A stretch of DNA of 64,000 bases from contig NZ_JAERIT010000007.1 in NCBI RefSeq assembly GCF_017979475.1, forward strand, positions 1 through 64,000, in the 5' to 3' direction. Shown in pieces: positions 9,919 through 18,782 of this stretch. This stretch comes from Helicobacter pullorum NCTC 12824. Lineage in GTDB: Bacteria > Campylobacterota > Campylobacteria > Campylobacterales > Helicobacteraceae. Made by a program: the position numbers and the translations under genes. The notes beneath the pieces are model-generated. The model made no database searches and had not been told where the DNA came from. It saw nothing but the letters and a program-made list of their open reading frames with translations. Numbering within the stretch: position 1 is the stretch's first letter; each line of letters opens with the position of its first letter.

Positions 9919-10498
9919 AACCAAAACTTATTTCAATACAAAAACCTACCACACAAAAGAAATCAAAAAAGACTTTTGGCGTTTTATCCCCCTTTATCCA
10001 AAGCCCAAATACCACTTAAAGCCTGCTAATAAACTTCCAAGATTCCTTCTTATCCGCAGAGAAAATCCCTATCGCCACTTCAAAAACTATTCTAAACTTC
10101 AATCTTATGTAATTTTAGGAATTGGTAGCAATCAAGGAGAATCTTTGGTAATTTTTTGGAAACTTTTTTTAAGGTTGCAAAAGAAAAATGATATAATTTC
10201 TTTTTCTCCTTTTTTGAAAAATCCAGCTTTTGGATACACAAAACAGGCAGATTTTTATAATGGTATTATTTGGCTAAAAACAAGGCTTGGTTATGCTGAT
10301 TTTTTTAGCCATTGTGCGTATTTGGAAAGAAATTTTGGGCGAAAACGCAAACGAGATTTTAAAAATGCACCAAGGACTTTAGATATTGATATTTTGGGTT
10401 TTAAAAACAAAAATATAACTCTTAATCATTTATGTATCCCACACAAAGAGTGGGCAAAAAGAGAGAGCGTAACTATCCCTCTAAAAGGATTCAAATGA
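9893..10498 (+). CDS. folK: HPPK-like 6-hydroxymethyl-7,8-dihydropterin pyrophosphokinase
   Basis: Folate-pathway kinase that pyrophosphorylates 6-hydroxymethyl-dihydropterin. The recognisable HPPK core starts near residue 72 (VILGIGSNQGES) and includes PRTLDIDILG near residue 162, with the two Mg-binding aspartates, and a late IPHKEWAKRESV segment. About 70 basic, proline-rich residues precede the core, more than the family normally has, so the true start could be inside this ORF. The ORF overlaps the end of pepQ by 26 bp and the flhF start by a few bases. Confidence 0.85.
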   Translation: MEQGFLENKTKTYFNTKTYHTKEIKKDFWRFIPLYPKPKYHLKPANKLPRFLLIRRENPYRHFKNYSKLQSYVILGIGSNQGESLVIFWKLFLRLQKKNDIISFSPFLKNPAFGYTKQADFYNGIIWLKTRLGYADFFSHCAYLERNFGRKRKRDFKNAPRTLDIDILGFKNKNITLNHLCIPHKEWAKRESVTIPLKGFK

Positions 10499-11901
10499 AA
10501 TTATTTACTTATACCGCAGAAACTTCTACTCTAGCCTTAGCAAAGGCTAAAAAAGAATTAGGCGATGAATTTTCTATCATCTCACAAAAGAAACTTGCCG
10601 ATGGAAATTATGAAATCTCTGTTGCCATTAGCGAAGAAGATTTAAAACAAGTCAAAGAAAAACAAGAATTAGCCCAAAAAGAAAATTTGCCTTTGGTAAA
10701 AAGCAATAATATCGCTGAACGCTTAGAACTCATCGCACAAAAAGAACTAGAAAGAAAACGCGCCGCTCAAAGCCTCCAAAGCCTCCCAGAAGAAGTTTCA
10801 CTCCAGCTTTCAGATGCAGTGCGACAAATCTCACAAATTGCCGGTGTGAATACAAAAATCCCTCCAAAATCTCCCTATAATCCCAAAGAGAAATCTTCAC
10901 GTGATGAAAAAATAGAAAAGCCTCAAGCACCATCTAATTCCCTTGAAAATACCAAAGCCAAAAAACAAGAAAATCCTCAAGATTCAGTCAATCTCCAAAT
11001 CATAAGAGGGGAAATTGACAAACTCAATGACAAAATCAAACTCATTCAAAATATGTTTTGGGAAGAAAGAGGACCAAAAAAAGAAGGTTTGATTATCCCT
11101 CATGAATTTGCAGAAATTTATCGCATCGCAAAAGCAAGCGGAATGGCAAAAGAACATTTAGAAAAAATTATGCAGCTAACTTTGGAATTAATGCCTATTA
11201 AAATGCGTGAAAATTCTATACTAATCAAACGATACTTCCGAGAAGTATTGCGAAAAATGGTTTATGCAAGGGCAGAAAATCTTAGCAGCAATGTAAAAAA
11301 TATTATGATGTTAGTTGGTCCAACAGGTGTTGGAAAAACCACCACTTTAGCCAAACTTGCAGCCCGCTATTCAAGAATGCTTAATAAAAACTATAAAGTT
11401 GGTATTATTACCTTGGATACTTATCGGATTGGTGCAGTAGATCAGTTGATGTTTTATGCAAAAAAAATGAAACTAAGCATTGATACGGTGGTAGATACAG
11501 AAGAATTTATTAATGCACTTGATTCACTCAAATATTGCGATTATATCTTAATTGACACCGTGGGAAGCTCCCAGCATGATAGAGCCAAACTAGAATCTCT
11601 CAAAAATTTTGTCAATGCAGACCCAAACACCAAAATCGATGTTAGCCTTGTGATGAGTGCAACGACAAAATACGAAGACTTAAAAGATATTTATCACACT
11701 TTCTCAACATTAGGAATTGATACACTCATTTTTACAAAACTTGATGAAACGCATAGCTATGGGAATATTTTTTCTCTCATCTATGAAACCAAAAAAGCAA
11801 CGAGTTATTTTTCAATCGGTCAAGAAGTCCCTAATGATTTGATGGTTGCTACAAGTGATTTTTTAATTGATTGCTTACTTGATGGACTAAAACGAGCCTA
11901 G
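10495..11901 (+). CDS. flhF: flagellar biosynthesis SRP-type GTPase FlhF
   Basis: SRP-like GTPase that sets the position and number of polar flagella. The start at 10495 (MKLFTYTAET) is chosen over an ATG at 10432 because it has an AAAGGAT site and matches the family N terminus. A charged, probably disordered B domain (about 60-190) precedes the NG domain, with P-loop GPTGVGKTTT near residue 276, DTYRIGAVDQ, IDTVGSSQ and TKLDE. It is followed 2 bp later by flhG, its usual partner. Confidence 0.95.
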   Translation: MKLFTYTAETSTLALAKAKKELGDEFSIISQKKLADGNYEISVAISEEDLKQVKEKQELAQKENLPLVKSNNIAERLELIAQKELERKRAAQSLQSLPEEVSLQLSDAVRQISQIAGVNTKIPPKSPYNPKEKSSRDEKIEKPQAPSNSLENTKAKKQENPQDSVNLQIIRGEIDKLNDKIKLIQNMFWEERGPKKEGLIIPHEFAEIYRIAKASGMAKEHLEKIMQLTLELMPIKMRENSILIKRYFREVLRKMVYARAENLSSNVKNIMMLVGPTGVGKTTTLAKLAARYSRMLNKNYKVGIITLDTYRIGAVDQLMFYAKKMKLSIDTVVDTEEFINALDSLKYCDYILIDTVGSSQHDRAKLESLKNFVNADPNTKIDVSLVMSATTKYEDLKDIYHTFSTLGIDTLIFTKLDETHSYGNIFSLIYETKKATSYFSIGQEVPNDLMVATSDFLIDCLLDGLKRA

Positions 11902-11903
11902 AG

Positions 11904-12761
11904 ATGAAAAATCAAGCAGCAAACTTAGAGCTTTTATTGGATTCCCCCAAAAAGATAAACACCAAATTTGTAACTATTACAAGTGGAAAAGGTGGCGTTG
12001 GGAAATCTACCTTTAGTGCAAACTTGGCTTATAAACTTTGGCAATTAGGCTTTAAAGTTGGAATTTTTGATGCAGATATTGGGCTTGCAAATTTGGATAT
12101 TCTTTTTGGAGTGCGTTGCGAAAAAAATCTTTTGCATGTCCTCAAAAATCAAGCCACTCTAAAGGATATTATCATTCCAATAGAAAGAAATCTCTATTTA
12201 ATACCCGGAGATTCTGGCACAGATATTTTTCGCTACAAAAGTGAATTTATGTTTGAAACACTTATAGAAGATTCAAGTTTCCTAGATGGATTAGATTTTG
12301 TCCTCATTGATACGGGTGCTGGGATTGGTGAATACACACAAACTTTTCTCAAAAATAGCGATGATTCTATTGTCCTTACAATTCCAGATCCTGCTGCAAT
12401 AACCGATGCATACGCAACTATCAAGCTCACTTCCACTTTCAAAGATAAAATTTTTATGGTTATTAATATGGCTAAAAATCAAGAAGAAGCTGAAATGATT
12501 TTCAAAAAAATCCAAAAAATCGCCCAAAGCAATATTGGCAATATTAGCCTAGATTATCTTGGCAAACTCACAAAAAATCCACTGATTAATCATTATAGCA
12601 AAAACCGCGGAATCTTTGTAAAAGAAGAGCCAAATTGTAGTGCTTCTATGGAAATAGAAAAGATTGCAAGAACATTGGCAGCAAAAATGGAACAAAATGT
12701 GCTAGTGCAAGAAGATAAAAGATTCGGAAAATTTCTCAAAAGAATCTTAGGACATTTTTAA
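11904..12761 (+). CDS. flhG: MinD-like ATPase FlhG (YlxH/FleN)
   Basis: A 285-residue ParA/MinD-type ATPase that works with FlhF to limit flagellar number and, in this lineage, influences cell division. The deviant Walker A SGKGGVGKST lies near residue 28, with the switch DADIGLANLD and IDTGAGIGEYT. The C terminus contains a basic amphipathic stretch (RFGKFLKRILGHF), likely the membrane-targeting helix. It begins 2 bp after flhF. Confidence 0.94.
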   Translation: MKNQAANLELLLDSPKKINTKFVTITSGKGGVGKSTFSANLAYKLWQLGFKVGIFDADIGLANLDILFGVRCEKNLLHVLKNQATLKDIIIPIERNLYLIPGDSGTDIFRYKSEFMFETLIEDSSFLDGLDFVLIDTGAGIGEYTQTFLKNSDDSIVLTIPDPAAITDAYATIKLTSTFKDKIFMVINMAKNQEEAEMIFKKIQKIAQSNIGNISLDYLGKLTKNPLINHYSKNRGIFVKEEPNCSASMEIEKIARTLAAKMEQNVLVQEDKRFGKFLKRILGHF

Positions 12762-12773
12762 ATAAGGATATTT

Positions 12774-13163
12774 ATGTCGCTAAAAATGGATAACTTCTTA
12801 AGTTTTGCAATTGTCAATGGATTTTTTATTGGACTTTTATTGTCTTTTTTGAAATTTGATGAACCAGAGATGATTGTAGCTTGGACGCTTGTTTCAACCA
12901 TAGGTTTTTATTTGATTACTTTAGTTAGCGTTTCTTTTTTTGTGAAATTTGTAGATGAACAAGAAAGAACCACCAAAAAACCTTCTTATAACGCAACCTT
13001 AGAAGAATATATCCAAGAATTTGACAAAAGAGAAAAAATCGCTAATAAGATTCGTGGTTTCTTAAGAACTATGGAAAAAACAATGCGTGAAGAAGAAGAG
13101 GAAAAGTATGCCTCCTCTAAAACCAAACACAATAAAGAACGAGAAAATGTTGAAGACTTCTAA
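12774..13163 (+). CDS. small membrane protein in the flagellar operon
   Basis: A 129-residue protein with two hydrophobic segments (about residues 8-28 and 37-62) and a highly charged C-terminal tail. It sits between flhG and fliA, a position occupied by an uncharacterised membrane protein in H. pylori as well, and it overlaps fliA. The conserved placement suggests a role linked to flagellar assembly or placement, but nothing in the sequence reveals it. Confidence 0.75.
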   Translation: MSLKMDNFLSFAIVNGFFIGLLLSFLKFDEPEMIVAWTLVSTIGFYLITLVSVSFFVKFVDEQERTTKKPSYNATLEEYIQEFDKREKIANKIRGFLRTMEKTMREEEEEKYASSKTKHNKERENVEDF

Positions 13164-13854
13164 GGGCTATCAAAACATTATCAAACAAAATCAAGATAAC
13201 CTTGCTCTAGATTATCTACCTGCCCTCAAAGCCCTTGCTGCTAGGCTAAAAGAGCGTCTCCCAGCAAATGTAGAATTTGCCGATTTAGTCTCTATTGGCA
13301 CAGAAGAACTCATCAAACTTGCTAGAAAATACGATAGCACCCTTAATGATTCTTTTTGGGGTTATGCAAAATCAAGAGTCCATGGTGCTATGCTAGATTA
13401 TCTAAGAGGGCTTGATTGTATGAGTCGCTACTCAAGAACTCTAACAAAAAATATCGATAGAGAAATCTCCAAATATTATAATGAACATCAAGAAGAACCA
13501 GATAATGCCTATCTTAGTCAAGTTTTAAATGAAGATATAGAAAAAATCAAAGATGCAAGAAATGCTAATGAAATCTATGGGATTCTACCTTTGGATGAAG
13601 AATTAAGTGCTTCACAAGATGATAAAACCTATAATAAAGTTGAAAAAGAAGAGTTGATAGAAATTATCCAAAAGATTCTAGAAACTTCACCACAAAATGA
13701 ACAACTAGTTATTCAACTCTACTATTATGAAGAATTAAATTTTAAAGAAATTGGGGAAATTTTAGAAATTACTGAATCAAGAGTTTCACAAATCCATAAG
13801 GCAGTGATACGAAAAATTAAAAAATACCTTGAAGAAAGGGGGGTAGATGGCTGA
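13147..13854 (+). CDS. fliA: flagellar sigma factor FliA (sigma-28)
   Basis: Alternative sigma factor for late flagellar genes. The start at 13147 (MLKTSKGYQN) is preferred; an upstream in-frame ATG at 13087 lies inside the previous gene. Region 2 is visible as LVSIGTEELIKLARKYD and WGYAKSRVHGAMLDYLR. Region 4 ends with the helix-turn-helix LNFKEIGEILEITESRVSQIHKAVIRKI. The length of about 235 residues is normal. It overlaps the preceding small gene by 17 bp and fliM by 8 bp, so the genes are probably co-translated. Confidence 0.95.
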   Translation: MLKTSKGYQNIIKQNQDNLALDYLPALKALAARLKERLPANVEFADLVSIGTEELIKLARKYDSTLNDSFWGYAKSRVHGAMLDYLRGLDCMSRYSRTLTKNIDREISKYYNEHQEEPDNAYLSQVLNEDIEKIKDARNANEIYGILPLDEELSASQDDKTYNKVEKEELIEIIQKILETSPQNEQLVIQLYYYEELNFKEIGEILEITESRVSQIHKAVIRKIKKYLEERGVDG

Positions 13855-14905
13855 TATACTAAGTCAAGAAGAAATTGATGCACTCTTAGAAGTGGTTGAT
13901 GATGAAGGGACAGAGCCAGAGACATTAGAGCGACCAACTGCTATCCAACAAAGACAAGTTACACTATATGATTTTAAACGCCCAAATCGCGTTAGCAAAG
14001 AACAGCTAAGAGCTTTTAGAGGCATACACGACAAAATGGCACGCTCTCTCTCTAGTCAAATTTCTGCCATTATGCGTTCGATTGTAGAGATTCAACTTCA
14101 CAGCGTTGATCAAATGACTTATGGGGAATTTCTTATGAGTTTGCCAAGTCCTACTAGCTTCAATGTTTTTTCAATGAAACCCCTTGATGGAACAGGTGTT
14201 TTAGAAATCAATCCAAGCATTGCATTCCCGATGATTGATAGGCTCTTAGGAGGCAAGGGAGATCCTTATGAATCAACAAGAGAATTTAGTGATATTGAGC
14301 TTAACTTGCTAGATACAATTTTGCGTCAAATGATGCAAAATCTCAAAGAAGCATGGGCGCCTATTACAGAAATTTTCCCAAATGTAGATGTCAAAGAATC
14401 TAGCCCTAATGTTGTGCAAATTGTTGCACAAAATGAAATTGTCATTATGGTAGTTATGGAGATTATCATCGGGCATAGTAGCGGTATGATGAATCTTTGT
14501 TATCCTGTTATTTCTTTAGAATCTGTGCTTTCTCGTTTGGCAAGTCGCGACATTATGCTAAGTGAAACTAGCTCCAAAAAATCCCGCAATAAAGAACTTC
14601 AAGCACTACTAGGAGGTGCAAAAGTCAATGTTACTGCTATGCTAGGTGAGACCAAACTCACACTAAGGGAAATTTTGGAACTAGAAAGTGGCGATATTGT
14701 AAGGCTTGATAGACCCGCAGATGATACGGTGATTATCAATGTTGATGGGAGAGAAAAATTCCTAGCAAGTATTGGTTTGCACCGCTATCGCAAAACTATC
14801 GAAGTCAAAGAAATGATCAAAACAGAAAAAGATCAAGTAAAAGAAATTTTAGAAATGCTAGAATCTCAACGCAAATCTCGTGCTAATGAGATTGAAGATG
14901 AATAG
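13847..14905 (+). CDS. fliM: flagellar motor switch protein FliM
   Basis: C-ring switch protein that binds phosphorylated CheY and sets the direction of rotation. The 352-residue protein has the N-terminal CheY-binding motif LSQEEIDALL, a CheC-like middle domain with the GGKGDP segment, and a C-terminal FliN-like domain from about residue 260. The start is 8 bp inside the end of fliA. The next gene, fliY, begins 9 bp after the stop. Confidence 0.96.
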   Translation: MADILSQEEIDALLEVVDDEGTEPETLERPTAIQQRQVTLYDFKRPNRVSKEQLRAFRGIHDKMARSLSSQISAIMRSIVEIQLHSVDQMTYGEFLMSLPSPTSFNVFSMKPLDGTGVLEINPSIAFPMIDRLLGGKGDPYESTREFSDIELNLLDTILRQMMQNLKEAWAPITEIFPNVDVKESSPNVVQIVAQNEIVIMVVMEIIIGHSSGMMNLCYPVISLESVLSRLASRDIMLSETSSKKSRNKELQALLGGAKVNVTAMLGETKLTLREILELESGDIVRLDRPADDTVIINVDGREKFLASIGLHRYRKTIEVKEMIKTEKDQVKEILEMLESQRKSRANEIEDE

Positions 14906-14913
14906 GAGTGATT

Positions 14914-15768
14914 ATGTTAAATGATTTTTTAAAACTCATTACACAAGAAAGTATTGCAACCATTGAAGGATTACTAGGACAAACCCCAGATATTAGCCAT
15001 TTAGAAGAAAAAAACGGAGACAAAGAATCCATTAAAGCCCCCATAGCAAGAATCGATATTGCAACCGATAATGACGCAAATCTAGCACTTTTTATTTCCC
15101 CCAAAGTTGCTACCGCACTTGCAGATATGATGCTTGGCGGGGAAGGCACTACCAAAGATACAATGGACAATGACGATTTAGATGCTACCAAAGAAATTAC
15201 TTCCAACATTTTTGGAGCCATCTCCACTTCTCTTGGTGCACAAAAAGAATTACCAAAACTAAGCTTCACACTCAAAAATATCCAATTTATCACCGAAGAT
15301 TCAGAGTTGGGGCTAGAAAATTTTAGCGGTTTTTACACCTTTGCTTTTAATCTTGGCAGCATTCAAGACTTTCTTTATTTTGCTTTCTCTTCAAGTTTTG
15401 AAAACTCTTTCAACCCTAATACCGCAGAAGATAGCGATAATGTTGCTTTGGATGCAAATACCCAAACTGAAGCTGAGGAAGAAAAATTCGAACTTAATAA
15501 TGCTGGATTAAAAAATATTGCCATGCTTCTTGATGTGCGTTTGCAAGTCAAAGTAAGAATCGGACAAAAAAAGATGCTCTTAAAAGATGTCATTGCAATG
15601 GATATTGGTAGCGTTGTAGAACTCAATCAGCTTGCTAATGATCCTTTAGAGGTATTAGTAGATGATAAGGTGATTGCTAAAGGCGAAGTGGTTATTGTCG
15701 ATGGAAACTTTGGAATCCAAATTACAGAAATTGCTCCCAAAAAAGATAGAATAGAACAATTAATGTAA
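14914..15768 (+). CDS. fliY: flagellar motor switch protein FliY
   Basis: C-ring component combining a CheC/FliY-like part with a C-terminal FliN domain, which in some bacteria dephosphorylates CheY-P. The ATG at 14914 is chosen rather than the GTG at 14908 because AGGAG ends at 14908, giving correct spacing. The N-terminal half contains the LADMMLGGEG pattern, and the FliN domain covers about residues 195-280 (LDVRLQVKVRIGQKKMLL). It is the last gene of the aroQ-flagellar run. Confidence 0.94.
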   Translation: MLNDFLKLITQESIATIEGLLGQTPDISHLEEKNGDKESIKAPIARIDIATDNDANLALFISPKVATALADMMLGGEGTTKDTMDNDDLDATKEITSNIFGAISTSLGAQKELPKLSFTLKNIQFITEDSELGLENFSGFYTFAFNLGSIQDFLYFAFSSSFENSFNPNTAEDSDNVALDANTQTEAEEEKFELNNAGLKNIAMLLDVRLQVKVRIGQKKMLLKDVIAMDIGSVVELNQLANDPLEVLVDDKVIAKGEVVIVDGNFGIQITEIAPKKDRIEQLM

Positions 15769-15776
15769 TCTTTATC

Positions 15777-15947
15777 CTATTTTAGCTTAGGGTTTATAAA
15801 ATTTAGAGGTAATTTTTTGTGAATCTTTATGCAAAATTTAGGTTCTCCCTCCCCAAAGCACACTCTCTCTTTATCCCAAAATTCAATACAAAAATCTCCG
15901 CCTTTATAATGTTTTGCCAAAGTTTTAATCATAGTTTTTTCAAACAT
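15777..15947 (-). pseudogene. N-terminal remnant of a cyclopropane-fatty-acyl-phospholipid synthase gene
   Basis: A 56-codon reading frame starting MFEKTMIKTLAKHYKGGD and continuing through a CIEFWDKERVCFGEGEPKF segment. This looks like the first 50 or so residues of the cyclopropane fatty acid synthase family, whose members run to nearly 400 residues. The SAM-binding and catalytic parts are absent, because fliY occupies the downstream DNA on the opposite strand. I read it as a truncated relic. A short functional protein is possible but less likely. Assignment is from memory of the family, so moderate. Confidence 0.5.
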
Positions 15948-16113
15948 AATAATCCTTTAATGTGAAATATTTGCATTATTTAATCAAACTAATATATGCA
16001 ACAATAATGCTTCTTAGACAAAATGCAACTAAAATTACATATTTATTTTTGCGATTCTATCCCTGTGCTACTTAAAAATTTTAAATTTTTTTAAAATTTT
16101 TAACCTTTACCCC

Positions 16114-16143
16114 TTGACTTAGAGTACTCTCATGCTTTATAAT
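16114..16143 (+). promoter_or_regulatory. MerR-type promoter of the methyltransferase gene
   Basis: A TTGACT -35 box and a TATAAT -10 box are separated by an 18-bp spacer that contains the perfect palindrome AGAGTACTCT directly after the -35. A dyad inside an over-long spacer is the hallmark of promoters activated by MerR-family regulators. A near copy lies at 17585-17615. The rest of the 15948-16113 interval is AT-rich with no gene seen. Confidence 0.6.
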
Positions 16144-16185
16144 CCCTCCATTTTATTTTAATCAACCACCAAATAAAGGAATAAA

Positions 16186-17547
16186 ATGTGGAATGATGGT
16201 TATGTAATGGGAATTGATTATATTAATGCTTATTTTTATGGTCTAAATCCTCTCAATATAGATTTCAATCTCACATTAGCAGGCATCAAAAACACCAAAG
16301 ATTCCTCAATAAGCTATTTAGAGCTAGGTTTTGGCAAAGGATATAGTCTAGCTTTGCATTCTGTTTGCAACAAAGGGGAATTTATCGGAGTGGATTTCAA
16401 TCCTTCTTTTGCATTCAATACCAAAGAACTATCCCCCAACAGCAAAATTTACAATGAAAGTTTCAAAGATTTCTACAAGCGTGCCATTTCTGAAAAAATA
16501 AGTTTTGATTATATTGTTTTGCATGGAGTATGGAGCTGGATTAATTCAAAAAACAAAAAATATATTCAAAAAATCATTGATAAATGCCTCAATATCGGCG
16601 GAATTGTATATATTAGCTACAATTCTTTTCCCGGCTGGGAAGGGGGATATTCTTTGCAAAAAATCCTTAAAGCTTTTGAAGAAAGACAAAATGGAACGCC
16701 CACCACAAAAATCAAAAATTCCCTCGAAATTTTAGAACAATTTAGCAAAATACCTATGTCCTTTTTGCAGCAAAATCCCAAAGCGAAAGAAGAAATTTTA
16801 TATATTTTAAATCAAGATATTTCTGTATTAGCACACGAATTTTTTAATAAACACTGGAATTGCCATCACTTCTTAGATATTGCAGAAATGATGCAAGAAT
16901 GCAAGTGTGAATTTGCTTCTAGTGCAAATGTTTTGTGGCATTTTGATGATTTAACCCTCTCCCAAGAAGAACTAAATTTTATAAACACCCTACAATGCCC
17001 CTTATTGCAAGAACAAATCAAAGATTTTTTTGTCAATAGAAAATTTAGAGCAGATTTATTTATCAAAGGCAAATGTATGCTAAGCACACAAGAAAGAGAA
17101 CAAAAACTTTTAAAAACCGCTTTTGTGTTACTTAGAGAAGATGCAAAAATACAGGGATTAGAAAACATTGCTGAAGTGCAAAAAATCTATTCAAAAATTT
17201 TAAATTTTCTCACTTTGGATAACTTTGCCCCAAAAACAATAGAGCAAATTATCCAAACTTGCGATATAACACTCTTGCAGGTTTTACAAATCTTGTGCGT
17301 AATGATGACTTACCAAATCACCGCACCCACACAAAACATTTCCCAAACACAAATCCAAAACGCAAAAATCTTTAATCACAAAGCCTTACAACAAAATCAC
17401 GACAAAATCTATCTTGCTTCCCCACTTATTGGGGGAGGATTTTCTATCACCCAGCAAGAAGCCACAAAGATTAGAGATTATCTAAATAACAAAAATCTAC
17501 CAACAAATTTGAACTTAGGATTCTATCAACAACTTAGCATTCTCTAA
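16186..17547 (+). CDS. class I SAM-dependent methyltransferase with C-terminal regulatory-type region
   Basis: A 453-residue protein. The N-terminal Rossmann domain has motif I LELGFGKGYSLAL near residue 45 and an acidic cofactor-binding residue in FIGVDFNPSFAF. The long C-terminal half resembles the methyltransferase regulatory domain found in a family of predicted protein or metabolite methyltransferases. AAAGGAATAAA precedes the ATG. It shares its unusual promoter type with the alcohol dehydrogenase that follows, suggesting joint control in response to the same signal, perhaps an aldehyde or electrophile. The substrate is unknown. Confidence 0.75.
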   Translation: MWNDGYVMGIDYINAYFYGLNPLNIDFNLTLAGIKNTKDSSISYLELGFGKGYSLALHSVCNKGEFIGVDFNPSFAFNTKELSPNSKIYNESFKDFYKRAISEKISFDYIVLHGVWSWINSKNKKYIQKIIDKCLNIGGIVYISYNSFPGWEGGYSLQKILKAFEERQNGTPTTKIKNSLEILEQFSKIPMSFLQQNPKAKEEILYILNQDISVLAHEFFNKHWNCHHFLDIAEMMQECKCEFASSANVLWHFDDLTLSQEELNFINTLQCPLLQEQIKDFFVNRKFRADLFIKGKCMLSTQEREQKLLKTAFVLLREDAKIQGLENIAEVQKIYSKILNFLTLDNFAPKTIEQIIQTCDITLLQVLQILCVMMTYQITAPTQNISQTQIQNAKIFNHKALQQNHDKIYLASPLIGGGFSITQQEATKIRDYLNNKNLPTNLNLGFYQQLSIL

Positions 17548-17584
17548 AATTTTAGATTTATTAGCAAATTTTAGATTTTTGCTC

Positions 17585-17615
17585 TTGACTTAGAGTAGCT
17601 CTCATATTTTATAAT
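17585..17615 (+). promoter_or_regulatory. MerR-type promoter of the alcohol dehydrogenase gene
   Basis: TTGACT and TATAAT are separated by 19 bp containing the inverted repeat AGAG-TAG-CTCT. The first 12 bases from the -35 box match the promoter at 16114 exactly, and so does the CTCTCAT that follows. The 19-bp spacer is the classic MerR-family spacing, and this resembles the NmlR/AdhR-type adhC promoters as I know them. Confidence 0.65.
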
Positions 17616-17647
17616 TTCATTTGTAATTTAATTTTTAAGGAGGCAAT

Positions 17648-18742
17648 ATGCTTTTAGATTCAAACCTAAATGAAGCTAGAGAGGGCAAAAGAATCACTGC
17701 AAAGGGCTATGCGGTGCAACACAAAAGTGATAGCTTTAAACCTTTTGAGTTTTCACGTCACGCGTTGGGCGAAAATGATATTTTAATCGAGATTCTGTTT
17801 GCTGGAATCTGCCACAGCGACATACACTCCGCACGCAGTGAGTGGAAAGAGGGAATCTACCCTATGGTGCCCGGGCATGAGATAGCAGGCAAAGTCGTGG
17901 CAGTGGGTAGCAAGGTTAGCAAGTTTAAAGTCGGCGATTATGCGGGAGTTGGCTGTATGGTCAATAGCTGTGGGGAATGTGAGGCGTGTAAAGCGAGCAA
18001 TGAGCAGTATTGCGAACGCGGAATGGTGGCTACCTATGATTGCCACGATTATTTTCATAACAATGAACCAACCTATGGCGGATATTCTAACAATATCGTG
18101 GTAAGCGAGAATTTTGCTGTGAATGTGCCACAAGATGCTCCACTAGAGAAAGTCGCACCCTTGCTTTGTGCGGGGATTACCACCTATGCACCGCTAAAAT
18201 TTAGCAAGGTAAAGCCGGGTGATAAGGTCGCGGTAGCAGGATTTGGCGGACTAGGTATGATGGCGGTAAAATACGCTGTGCAAATGGGTGCGGAAGTGTA
18301 TGTGTTTGCGCGTAATAAAAACAAAGAACAAGACGCGCTAAAAATGGGGGCAAAAAAGCTTTATGATACCACAGATTCTAGCGTGGTGGCAGAGCGATTT
18401 GACCTCATCATCTCCACAATCCCCACGCCTTATGATATTACCGCTTATCTTAAGCTTTTAAAACTTGGCGGAGAGATGGGAATCGTGGGGCTTCCACCTA
18501 CAGAAGTCGCACCCACCATCGATGCAGCAGGGCTTATCTTTAACGCACATAAAAAAGTCTATGGCTCACTTATTGGCGGGATTAAAGAAACTCAAGAAAT
18601 GCTAGATTTTTCTTTGAAACACAAAATCTATCCTGAAACTGAAATCATCGCAGCAAATCAGATTAATGAAGCTTATGAGAATCTCACTAATGGCAAGGCA
18701 AAATTCCGCTATGTGATAGATATGAAGACATTAGAAAATTAA
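17648..18742 (+). CDS. zinc-dependent NAD(P) alcohol dehydrogenase, cinnamyl-ADH-like
   Basis: A 364-residue medium-chain dehydrogenase. The catalytic zinc site is CHSDIH with GHEIAG; the structural zinc cysteines appear as CGECEACKASNEQYC; the Rossmann motif is AGFGGLGMMAVK near residue 200. The length and pattern fit the YahK/cinnamyl alcohol dehydrogenase group, which reduces aldehydes with NADPH. AAGGAGG precedes the ATG. The gene reads visibly richer in G and C than its surroundings, consistent with acquisition by transfer. It has a MerR-type promoter, suggesting induction by reactive aldehydes (inference). Confidence 0.9.
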   Translation: MLLDSNLNEAREGKRITAKGYAVQHKSDSFKPFEFSRHALGENDILIEILFAGICHSDIHSARSEWKEGIYPMVPGHEIAGKVVAVGSKVSKFKVGDYAGVGCMVNSCGECEACKASNEQYCERGMVATYDCHDYFHNNEPTYGGYSNNIVVSENFAVNVPQDAPLEKVAPLLCAGITTYAPLKFSKVKPGDKVAVAGFGGLGMMAVKYAVQMGAEVYVFARNKNKEQDALKMGAKKLYDTTDSSVVAERFDLIISTIPTPYDITAYLKLLKLGGEMGIVGLPPTEVAPTIDAAGLIFNAHKKVYGSLIGGIKETQEMLDFSLKHKIYPETEIIAANQINEAYENLTNGKAKFRYVIDMKTLEN

Positions 18743-18755
18743 CCTACAAAGCATT

Positions 18756-18782
18756 AGAGTATCTCAAAATCTGGGATACTCT
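18756..18782. terminator. hairpin between convergent adh and glycosyltransferase remnant
   Basis: A ten-base stem (AGAGTATCTC with GGGATACTCT, one wobble pair) around a 7-base loop lies just after the dehydrogenase stop and reaches the stop of the convergent gene. It could serve both directions. Neither side has a strong T run. Confidence 0.4.

Noticed and set aside
17783..18133. Antisense frame within the alcohol dehydrogenase gene
   Set aside because: A by-product of the GC-richer gene; no ribosome-binding site and no recognisable domain.
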